The notes under the pieces: model-generated
Told to the model about the DNA's origin: nothing
Database searches by the model: none
The model's input: only the letters and a program-made list of their open reading frames with translations
Program-made: the position numbers and the translations under genes
Shown here: positions 14,466 through 20,620 of the stretch, in pieces
Layout of the letters: each line of letters begins with the position of its first letter
How positions within the stretch are numbered: the first letter of the stretch is position 1
Assembly: GCA_050287105.1 (NCBI GenBank)
Contig: JBNKBG010000047.1
Location: forward strand, 1 to 20,620
Length of the DNA: 20,620 nucleotides
Direction of reading: 5' to 3'
From: JAPHTQ01 sp050287105
GTDB taxonomy: Bacteria > Pseudomonadota > Gammaproteobacteria > Thiohalomonadales > Thiohalomonadaceae

Positions 14466-14496
14466 AACTAGTAACGAAATCATCCGGAGAGAGGCA

Positions 14497-14949
14497 ATGA
14501 AGCGTGTCGTAATTGCTGACTATGTACGTTCCCCATTCACCTTTGCCCTGAAGGGCGAAATGGTGAAGGTACGTCCTGACGATATGGCCGCANNNNNNNN
14601 NNNNNNNNNNNNNNNNNNNNNNNNNNNNNNNNNNNNNNNNNNNNNNNNNNNNNNNNNNNNNNNNNNNNNNNNNNNNNNNNNNNNNNNNNNGGCCGACCTC
14701 GACATCATCGAGCTCAACGAAGCATTCGCCAGCCAGTCACTCGCCTGTATCCGCGACCTCGGTCTGGATATGGACAAGATCAACCTCGACGGCGGCGCCA
14801 TCGCCCTAGGTCACCCACTGGGTGCCAGCGGCGCACGTATCACCGCCAAGGCCGCCACCCTGTTGCAGCGTGAAGGCAAGCAGTTCGCACTCTCCACCCA
14901 GTGCATCGGTGGAGGGCAGGGCATCGCAACCATTCTGGAGGCGCTGTAA
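14497..14949 (+). CDS. Acetyl-CoA acyltransferase (thiolase, FadA-like), interrupted by an assembly gap
   Basis: The first 32 residues (MKRVVIADYVRSPF...) and the last 85 residues of a thiolase flank a run of 98 N. The visible C-terminus has ELNEAFASQSLA, GGAIALGHPLGASGAR (catalytic His) and CIGGGQG (catalytic Cys). The N-terminal nucleophile Cys region is missing. A complete thiolase is about 390-400 residues, so roughly 270-280 residues, about 820 bases, should lie where only 98 N are shown. The open frame across the gap is accidental, and this is not a real 150-residue protein. The stop overlaps the next ATG by one base, the usual coupling of a FadA-type thiolase with its hydroxyacyl-CoA dehydrogenase partner. 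GGAGAGAGG precedes the ATG. Confidence 0.85.
   Translation: MKRVVIADYVRSPFTFALKGEMVKVRPDDMAAXXXXXXXXXXXXXXXXXXXXXXXXXXXXXXXXXADLDIIELNEAFASQSLACIRDLGLDMDKINLDGGAIALGHPLGASGARITAKAATLLQREGKQFALSTQCIGGGQGIATILEAL
14593..14690. other. Assembly gap (98 N)
   Basis: The run of N lies within the thiolase gene. Family length implies the true missing sequence is several hundred bases longer than the gap as written, so downstream coordinates are nominal. Confidence 0.98.
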
Positions 14950-17273
14950 TGGAAATCAACAAGGTTGCTGTCATCGGCGCCGGCGTCATGGGGGCGGGCA
15001 TTGCCGCTCACATGGCCAATGCCGGGGTGCCGGTGGTGCTGCTCGATATCGTTCCCGAAGGGGCGAAAGACCGTAATGTCGTCGCCGATGGCGCAGTAGC
15101 AAAACTGCTCAAGGCAGAACCCGCGGCCTTCATGCACAAGCGTAATGCCAAGCTGGTCACCACCGGTAACATCGAAGACCACATGGAACTGCTGGCCGAC
15201 TGCGACTGGATCATCGAAGCGGTGATCGAGCGTCTCGACATCAAGCAGAACCTCTATCGCAAGATCGACGCGGTGCGTAAACCGGGTGCGCTGGTCTCCT
15301 CCAACACCTCCACCATTCCGCTGGACCATCTGGTCGCGGACATGCCTGCAGGGTTTGCCGAGGATTTCCTCATTACCCACTTCTTCAATCCGCCGCGCTA
15401 CATGCGTCTGCTGGAGATCGTCAAGGGCAGCAAAACCCGTGACGACGCAGTCACCGCCGTACAGATGTTCTGCGATCACCGTCTGGGCAAGGGCGTGGTC
15501 GACTGTAAGGACACCCCCGGATTCATCGCCAACCGTATCGGTATCTACTGGATCCAGACCGCTGTGCTGGAAGCGTTCCGCATGGGCGTTTCGGTGGAAG
15601 TGGCCGACGCCGTGATCGGCAAACCGCTGGGGATTCCCAAGACCGGTGTCTTCGGTCTTTCCGATCTGGTCGGTCTCGATCTGATGCCGCACCTGATGCA
15701 GAGCATGAAGGCGACCCTGCCTGAGGGTGATGCCTTCTTCGAAGTGGCCGAGATCCCGCCGTTGTTGGAGAAGATGATCGCCGACGGTTACACCGGGCGT
15801 AAGGGCAAGGGCGGTTTCTACCGCATCAACCGCGATGGCGGTGACAAGGTTAAAGAGAGCATCAACCTGCAGACCGGCGAGTATGCCCCTTCGCTCAAGC
15901 CGAGCCTGGAGAGTGTCGACGCCGCCAAGCTGGGGCTGAACATCATGCTGCAACACCCCGACGAGGGTGGTCGCTACGCCTGGCGCGTGATGTCCAAGGT
16001 GTTGAGTTACGCCGCCAGCCTGGTACCGGATATCAATGATCACATATACGCCGTGGACGAGGCGATGCGTCTCGGTTACGCCTGGAAATACGGCCCGTTT
16101 GAGCTGATCGATCGCATCGGTCCTGCCTGGTTCGCCGAGCGTCTTCGTGGCGAGAACATGGCCGTTCCGCCGCTGCTCGAAGCGGTCGGCGCGGGTAACT
16201 TCTATCGCACCGAAAACGGTGTGTTGCAGGTCTTCACCCCCGCTGGTGAGTATCAGGATCTGCCGCGTCCGGAAGGGGTGCTACTGCTGGCCGACATCAA
16301 ACGTCGCAGTAAGCCGCTGGCGAAGAATCCTTCCGCCGCCCTGTGGGACATCGGCGACGGTGTGGTCTGCCTGGAGTTCACCTCCAAGATGAACACCATG
16401 GACCCGTTCATCATGGGCATGATCCGCAAGGCGGTCGAGCTGATCCCGGCCATGGGCTTCAAGGCGATGGTGGTCTACAACGAGGGCAGCAACTTCTCCG
16501 CTGGTGCCAACCTTGGTCTGCTGGTCTACGCAGGCAACCTGGCGATGTGGGACGAAGCGACCCAACTGGTGAAAGAAGGCCAGGATACCTACATGGCGAT
16601 GAAGTACGCGCCGTTCCCGGTGGTCGGCGCACCTTCAGGCCTGGCCCTCGGTGGTGGCTGCGAAATCCTGCTCCACTGCGATGCGTTACAGGCCCATGCC
16701 GAGACCTATGTCGGTCTGGTGGAAGTGGGCGTCGGCATCATTCCCGGCTGGGGCGGCTGCAAAGAGCTGCTGACCCGCTGGAGTGTGAACAAGCGTCGTC
16801 CCGGCGGCCCGATGCCTCCGGTGATCAAATCCTTTGAAACCATCAGCATCGCTACCGTGGCCAAGAGCGCCCCGGAAGCCTTCGACTACATGTTCCTGCG
16901 CGAAGGCGACGGCATCACCATGAACCGCGATCGCCTGTTGGCCGATGCCAAGGCGAAGGTGCTGTCGATGGTCGATGGCTACACCCCGCCGGAGCCGGTT
17001 GAACTTCGACTGCCCGGAAAGACCGCCCGTGTGGCGATGGAGATGGGTGTGGATGGCTTCGCCAAGCTGGGCAAGGTAACCCCGCACGACAAGGTCGTGG
17101 CCAATGGCCTGATCGAAGTCCTTAGCGGCGGCGACACCGACGTCACCGAATCCCTCACCGAACAGGATCTGCTCGATCTGGAGATCGAACAGTTCATGCG
17201 CCTGGCCCGTCACCCGGACACCCTGGCGCGCATGGAACACATCCTGGAAACCGGCAAACCCCTGAGGAACTAA
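14949..17273 (+). CDS. 3-hydroxyacyl-CoA dehydrogenase/enoyl-CoA hydratase, FadN-type fusion
   Basis: This 774-residue bifunctional beta-oxidation enzyme has the dehydrogenase first and the hydratase last, the reverse of E. coli FadB/FadJ and the same as Bacillus FadN. The Rossmann motif GAGVMGAGIA is at residues 9-18; ITHFFNPPRYMRLLEIV carries the catalytic pair His144 and Glu156. The C-terminal crotonase domain shows NFSAGANLG and GLALGGGCE with Glu572, then GLVEVGVGIIPGWGG with Glu592. The 20-residue spacing equals that of the two catalytic Glu in classical hydratases. It hydrates 2-enoyl-CoA and oxidises the product to 3-ketoacyl-CoA for the coupled thiolase. The frame is open upstream to 14901, but ATG 14949 overlaps the thiolase stop and matches the family start. 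Confidence 0.92.
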   Translation: MEINKVAVIGAGVMGAGIAAHMANAGVPVVLLDIVPEGAKDRNVVADGAVAKLLKAEPAAFMHKRNAKLVTTGNIEDHMELLADCDWIIEAVIERLDIKQNLYRKIDAVRKPGALVSSNTSTIPLDHLVADMPAGFAEDFLITHFFNPPRYMRLLEIVKGSKTRDDAVTAVQMFCDHRLGKGVVDCKDTPGFIANRIGIYWIQTAVLEAFRMGVSVEVADAVIGKPLGIPKTGVFGLSDLVGLDLMPHLMQSMKATLPEGDAFFEVAEIPPLLEKMIADGYTGRKGKGGFYRINRDGGDKVKESINLQTGEYAPSLKPSLESVDAAKLGLNIMLQHPDEGGRYAWRVMSKVLSYAASLVPDINDHIYAVDEAMRLGYAWKYGPFELIDRIGPAWFAERLRGENMAVPPLLEAVGAGNFYRTENGVLQVFTPAGEYQDLPRPEGVLLLADIKRRSKPLAKNPSAALWDIGDGVVCLEFTSKMNTMDPFIMGMIRKAVELIPAMGFKAMVVYNEGSNFSAGANLGLLVYAGNLAMWDEATQLVKEGQDTYMAMKYAPFPVVGAPSGLALGGGCEILLHCDALQAHAETYVGLVEVGVGIIPGWGGCKELLTRWSVNKRRPGGPMPPVIKSFETISIATVAKSAPEAFDYMFLREGDGITMNRDRLLADAKAKVLSMVDGYTPPEPVELRLPGKTARVAMEMGVDGFAKLGKVTPHDKVVANGLIEVLSGGDTDVTESLTEQDLLDLEIEQFMRLARHPDTLARMEHILETGKPLRN

Positions 17274-17276
17274 GCA

Positions 17277-19061
17277 ATGGCTCAATATCAACCCCCGTTG
17301 CGGGATTACCAGTTTATCTATCACGAGCTGTTCGATCCGGCAGAGATTCAGGCACTGCCGGGCTGCGACGAATTCGACGGCGACCTGGTCAACGCAGTGG
17401 TGGAAGAGGCGGGCAAATTCTTCACTGAAGTGCTGCAGCCGCTGAACCGCACTGGTGACGAAGAGGGCTGCCATTTCGAAGACGGCGCGGTGCGCACTCC
17501 GGCCGGTTTTAAAGAGGCCTACGACCAGTATGTCGAGGCGGGCTGGACCAGCTTTGCCTGCGATCCGGAATACGGCGGCCAGGGCCTGCCCAATGCGGTC
17601 ACCCTGCTGGTGCAGGAGATGATCTGCGCCACCAACCTTTCGTTCGGCATGTACCCCGGTCTTTCCCACGGTGCCTACAACGCCATCAAGGCGCACGGCA
17701 ACGACGAGTTGAAGGCGCTCTACCTGCCCAAACTGGTAGACGGTAGCTGGTCCGGCACCATGTGCCTGACCGAACCGCAGTGCGGCACCGACCTGGGTCT
17801 GGTTCGCACCAGGGCCGTGCCGCAGGAAGACGGCAGCTACAAAATCACCGGCACCAAGATCTTTATCAGCGCCGGTGAACACGACCTGACCGACAACATC
17901 GTTCACCTGGTGCTGGCGCGTCTGCCCGATGCACCGAGCGGGATCAAAGGCATCAGCCTGTTCGTCGTACCCAAGTTCCGACCCGACGCCAACGGCGAAG
18001 CGGGCGAGGCCAACGGCGTTAGCTGCGGCGCTATCGAACATAAGATGGGGATCAAGGCATCCTCCACCTGTGTGATGAACTTCGACGACGCCAGCGGCTG
18101 GCTGATCGGCGAGCCGCACAAGGGCATGCGCGCCATGTTCACCTTCATGAACACCGCCCGTCTCGGCGTCGGTGTGCAGGGGATTGGTCTTGGCGATGCC
18201 GCCTACCAGGGTGCCGTTGCCTATGCCCGCGAGCGTATTCAAGGTCGCGCACTGACCGGGCCTAAATCCCTCGATAAACCGGCCGATTCGCTGCTGGTCC
18301 ACCCGGACGTACGCCGCATGCTGTTGACCCAGCGCGCCTACGTGGAAGGTGTTCGCGCCCTCGGTAGCTGGCTTGCCCGTGAGATCGACGTCTACGAACG
18401 CTCCACCGACAAAGAAGCCGCGCAGGCGTCGGAAGATCTGGTGGCGCTGTTAATGCCGGTGTTCAAAGCCTTCGGCACCGACACCGGCTTCGAAGTCGCC
18501 AACCTCGGCGTACAGGTCTTCGGCGGTCACGGCTACATACGCGAACACGGTATGGAGCAGTATGTGCGCGACGCGCGCATCACCCAGATCTACGAAGGCA
18601 CCAACGGCGTTCAGGCGCTCGATCTGGTCGGACGCAAAATGTCCGCCCACTTCGGTCGCTACATGCGTCGCTTCTTCCAACCAGTCGCGGCCTATATCGA
18701 AGAACGTCAAAACAACGAACAGTTGGCGGAGTTCGTGTTGCCGCTGGCCAAGGCCTTCGGTCGCCTGCAACGCGCCAGTGCCTGGATCGCGCAGAACGGT
18801 ATGGCCAATCCCAACGAAGCTGCGGCCGCATCGAGCGACTATCTGCGCCTGTTCGGCCTGACCACGCTGGCCTACCTGTGGACGCGTATGGCCGAAATCT
18901 CCCTGGACAAACTGGATGGGGACGAGGCGCGCTTCTATCAGGCCAAGGTCGATACCGCCCGCTTCTTTATGCAGCGTTTGTTGCCGCAGAGCGGCGGTCT
19001 GTTCAGTGCGATCCTGGCCGGCGGCAAGTCGATGATGGACTTCGACGACGAAGCCTTTTGA
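17277..19061 (+). CDS. Acyl-CoA dehydrogenase, long C-terminal-domain family (paralogue 2)
   Basis: This 594-residue FAD acyl-CoA dehydrogenase is collinear with the one at 8270-10051. It has PLNRTGDEEG near the N-terminus, CLTEPQCGTDLG, FISAGEHDLTDN, GVQVFGGHGYIREHGMEQYVRDARI and the catalytic Glu440 in QIYEGTN, and the same extended C-terminal domain ending in SMMDFDDEAF. It begins three bases after the hydroxyacyl-CoA dehydrogenase/hydratase stop and is clearly part of that operon (thiolase, FadN-type enzyme, dehydrogenase). The two copies differ mainly in the first 100 residues and in the C-terminal domain, which suggests different chain-length or branched-substrate preferences. Substrates cannot be assigned from sequence alone. 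Confidence 0.92.
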   Translation: MAQYQPPLRDYQFIYHELFDPAEIQALPGCDEFDGDLVNAVVEEAGKFFTEVLQPLNRTGDEEGCHFEDGAVRTPAGFKEAYDQYVEAGWTSFACDPEYGGQGLPNAVTLLVQEMICATNLSFGMYPGLSHGAYNAIKAHGNDELKALYLPKLVDGSWSGTMCLTEPQCGTDLGLVRTRAVPQEDGSYKITGTKIFISAGEHDLTDNIVHLVLARLPDAPSGIKGISLFVVPKFRPDANGEAGEANGVSCGAIEHKMGIKASSTCVMNFDDASGWLIGEPHKGMRAMFTFMNTARLGVGVQGIGLGDAAYQGAVAYARERIQGRALTGPKSLDKPADSLLVHPDVRRMLLTQRAYVEGVRALGSWLAREIDVYERSTDKEAAQASEDLVALLMPVFKAFGTDTGFEVANLGVQVFGGHGYIREHGMEQYVRDARITQIYEGTNGVQALDLVGRKMSAHFGRYMRRFFQPVAAYIEERQNNEQLAEFVLPLAKAFGRLQRASAWIAQNGMANPNEAAAASSDYLRLFGLTTLAYLWTRMAEISLDKLDGDEARFYQAKVDTARFFMQRLLPQSGGLFSAILAGGKSMMDFDDEAF

Positions 19062-19091
19062 GGTTTGCGGTGAGCGGCGGAGCGTAGTGTT

Positions 19092-19601
19092 TTGAATCTG
19101 TTCTTCCGCATGTTGCGGATCTTTGTGATGGGGCTGTTCCGCCCACGCATCGATCTGCTCGACAGTTCCGAGCTGAGATTCCTGGTCCTGCCGACGGACC
19201 TGGATATCAACGTGCACATGACCAATGCGCGTTATCTCAGCTTCATGGATCTGGGACGTACGGATCTGCTGATCCGCGCCGGTCTGCTTAAGCTGATGCG
19301 GCGGGAAAAATTGATGCCGGTGGTAGGGCACATTGACATCAAGTACCGCCGTTCGCTGGCACCGTTTCAGCGCTTCAGTCTGAAGAGTCGGCTGCTGTGT
19401 TGGGATGAAAAGTGGCTCTATATGGAACAGCGTCTGGAGAGCTCTAAGGGATTACATTCCGTTGCCATTGTGCGCGGACTGTTTCTCGATCGTAACGGTT
19501 CTGTACCGACGCAACGCTTGCTCGACTACCTGGGGTATCAGGGAGAGTCCCCAGCCATGCCGGAAGAAGTACTGCGCATGAGATCAGGGAACACTGAATA
19601 A
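19092..19601 (+). CDS. Hotdog-fold acyl-CoA thioesterase-like protein
   Basis: This 169-residue protein belongs to the 4HBT/THEM6-like hotdog group. The block LPTDLDINVHMTNARYLSFMDLGRTDLLIR, with its DxDxNxHMxNxRY core, is the usual active-site helix region. VVGHIDIKYRRSLAPFQRFSLKSRLLCWDEKWLYMEQRL forms the following strands. It should hydrolyse an acyl-CoA thioester, perhaps to release CoA or remove dead-end intermediates. The start is a TTG at 19092, chosen because MNLFFRMLR fits the family N-terminus; the next in-frame ATG is at 19110. The hydrophobic, basic N-terminus (FFRMLRIFVMGLF) may touch the membrane. It follows the acyl-CoA dehydrogenase by 30 bases and is likely in the same transcript. 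Confidence 0.78.
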   Translation: MNLFFRMLRIFVMGLFRPRIDLLDSSELRFLVLPTDLDINVHMTNARYLSFMDLGRTDLLIRAGLLKLMRREKLMPVVGHIDIKYRRSLAPFQRFSLKSRLLCWDEKWLYMEQRLESSKGLHSVAIVRGLFLDRNGSVPTQRLLDYLGYQGESPAMPEEVLRMRSGNTE

Positions 19602-19603
19602 AA

Positions 19604-19633
19604 GCGTGTAGCGATTGCAACATCGCACACCGC
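19604..19633. repeat. Imperfect inverted repeat (hairpin) between thioesterase and SDR genes
   Basis: GCGTGTAGCGAT and ATCGCACACCGC pair around a TGCAAC loop to give about 11 base pairs with one bulge on each arm. No T tract follows on the plus strand. On the minus strand the stem is followed by TTTTATT. It may stabilise or partly end the upstream message. Confidence 0.4.
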
Positions 19634-19685
19634 AGGCGGCTAGTCATCTCGGCCGGTTGAAAATAATGATATGGAGGATGAACTG

Positions 19686-20507
19686 ATGTCCACCCTGAAG
19701 GGGAAAACGCTCTTCATTACCGGAGGAACCCGCGGGATCGGTCTGGCTATCGCGTTGCGTGCCGCGAAAGACGGCGCCAATATCGCCATCGCCGCCAAGA
19801 CCGACACCCCCCATCCAAACCTGCCGGGAACACTCGATACAGCAGTCACCGAGATCGAACAGGCGGGCGGCAAGGCGCTGGCGATCAAAACCGACATTCG
19901 CGACGAAGATCAGATCGCCGCTGCGGTTGCCCAGACGGTGGAACATTTCGGCGGCATCGACATCCTGGTGAACAACGCCAGCGCGATTAATCTCACCGGC
20001 ACCCTGGAAACACCGATGAAACGCTACGACCTGATGAATCAGGTCAACGCCCGTGGCACCTTTGCTGCCTCGCAAGCATGCCTGCCGCATCTGCTTATGG
20101 CGAAGAATCCGCATATCCTCAATCTCTCGCCGCCGCTCTCAATGAATCCAAAATGGTTCAAAAACCACACCGCCTACACCATGGCCAAATACGGCATGAG
20201 TATGTGCGTATTGGGTATGGCGGAAGAGTTTCGCGACAGAGGCGTAGCGATCAATGCGCTGTGGCCGCGTACTGTGATCTACACCGCCGCTGTTGCCATG
20301 TTGCAAGGCATGGTCAAGCCGGAAAACTGCCGCAAACCGGAGATAGTTGCCGATGCAGCACACGCCATCCTGATCCGCGACAGCCGTTCATGTATCGGCA
20401 ACTTCTTCATTGACGATGAGGTATTGAAGGAAGTAGGCGTGACCGATTTCGATCAGTACGCAATTGACCCTAAGGGACAGTTGTTCCCGGACTTCTTTCT
20501 TGATTGA
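19686..20507 (+). CDS. Short-chain dehydrogenase/reductase, HSDL2-like
   Basis: This 273-residue SDR oxidoreductase has the cofactor motif TGGTRGIG at about residues 13-20, the NNAS motif and the catalytic YxxxK pair Tyr164/Lys168 in TAYTMAKYGMSM, with LSPPLS upstream supplying the serine. The motif order, LSPPLSMNPKWF, and the INALWPRTVIYTAAV segment resemble the N-terminal domain of hydroxysteroid dehydrogenase-like protein 2 (HSDL2), a peroxisomal/mitochondrial lipid protein in animals. The bacterial version here lacks the SCP2 domain. The substrate is unknown, but the fatty-acid context fits a 3-hydroxyacyl or branched-lipid alcohol. An in-frame ATG at 19671 exists, but GGAGG (19673-19677), eight bases ahead of 19686, decides for the latter. 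Confidence 0.85.
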   Translation: MSTLKGKTLFITGGTRGIGLAIALRAAKDGANIAIAAKTDTPHPNLPGTLDTAVTEIEQAGGKALAIKTDIRDEDQIAAAVAQTVEHFGGIDILVNNASAINLTGTLETPMKRYDLMNQVNARGTFAASQACLPHLLMAKNPHILNLSPPLSMNPKWFKNHTAYTMAKYGMSMCVLGMAEEFRDRGVAINALWPRTVIYTAAVAMLQGMVKPENCRKPEIVADAAHAILIRDSRSCIGNFFIDDEVLKEVGVTDFDQYAIDPKGQLFPDFFLD

Positions 20508-20522
20508 CGATGGGGCGAGCCG

Positions 20523-20620
20523 ATGACGAATAACAATCCACGTTATATCACGACTGAGGAAGCCGTCACCCTGGGGGGACTGTTTCAACGTCGCGTGGAA
20601 CGCACCCCGGATGCTGTCGG
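20523..20620 (+). CDS. AMP-forming acyl-CoA synthetase-like protein, N-terminus only (cut by window edge)
   Basis: The first 32 residues are visible: MTNNNPRYITTEEAVTLGGLFQRRVERTPDAV. The pattern T-L-x-x-L-F-x-x-R-V-x-R-T-P-D-A is the usual start of ANL-superfamily (AMP-forming) acyl-CoA ligases, which activate fatty acids with ATP and CoA. It begins 15 bases after the SDR stop, so it is likely in the same transcript, and it would supply the activation step for this beta-oxidation locus. Aryl or acetyl substrates and NRPS-type adenylation domains share the pattern. The catalytic parts lie outside the window. Confidence 0.7.
   Translation, partial: MTNNNPRYITTEEAVTLGGLFQRRVERTPDAV

Noticed and set aside
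14497..14949. A genuine short 150-residue thiolase-like protein
   Set aside because: The centre consists of N, and both ends match the two ends of a full-length thiolase, so the short frame is an artefact of gap length.
16686..18302. Long minus-strand reading frame (538 codons) over the hydroxyacyl-CoA dehydrogenase and acyl-CoA dehydrogenase genes
   Set aside because: It is antisense to two well-supported enzymes and crosses their boundary. Its composition (His, Gly, Val and Gln rich) is typical of shadow frames in G+C-rich coding DNA.
1..20620. tRNA or rRNA genes, CRISPR arrays, insertion sequences or transposase genes
   Set aside because: None was seen by eye on either strand. No regularly spaced repeats, cloverleaf-like segments or transposase motifs stood out; a covariance-model scan was not possible here.

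Overview
The window reads as a piece of a gammaproteobacterial chromosome, possibly from a Chromatiales-like or sulfur-oxidiser relative. That is an inference from gene content, moderately high G+C and protein style, not a phylogenetic result. A run of 98 N inside one gene shows that it is a draft scaffold. Almost all of it is coding. The only gene-free stretches are about 100-150 bases each: 1118-1222, 8120-8269 and a few shorter ones.

Region 1 (1-6034) is nitrogen- and housekeeping-related. It holds the 3' end of a nif cluster (truncated nifZ, then nifM), a 700-residue PAS-PAS-GGDEF-EAL protein with both c-di-GMP motifs intact, a Glu/Leu/Phe/Val-type amino-acid dehydrogenase, and the tRNA methylthiotransferase MtaB.

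Region 2 (6009-6925) is a small accessory island. It has a secreted four-cysteine protein and then a pair of out-of-frame overlapping genes. The first encodes a membrane-anchored coiled-coil protein and the second a small lipoprotein. This is the layout of phage Rz/Rz1 (i-spanin/o-spanin), yet no other phage gene is visible.

Region 3 (6929-20620) is a large fatty-acid/acyl-CoA degradation locus. A minus-strand acetyl-CoA acetyltransferase is divergent from a plus-strand series: acyl-CoA dehydrogenase, etfB, etfA, ETF:ubiquinone oxidoreductase, a DUF2889 protein, a MerR-family regulator, a gapped thiolase, a FadN-type 3-hydroxyacyl-CoA dehydrogenase/enoyl-CoA hydratase, a second acyl-CoA dehydrogenase, a hotdog thioesterase, an HSDL2-like short-chain dehydrogenase, and the start of an AMP-forming acyl-CoA ligase. 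Together they make a complete route: activation, FAD-dependent dehydrogenation, electron transfer through ETF and ETF-QO to quinone, hydration and second oxidation, and thiolysis.

The best regulatory signal is one 16-bp perfect palindrome, TTGACGTATACGTCAA. It occurs in the divergent promoter (8170-8185) and again over the -35 of the MerR-type gene (14009-14024). In the divergent region it exactly fills the spacer between a consensus -35 and a plausible -10. This supports a LiuR-like autoregulated regulon that links both arms of the locus.
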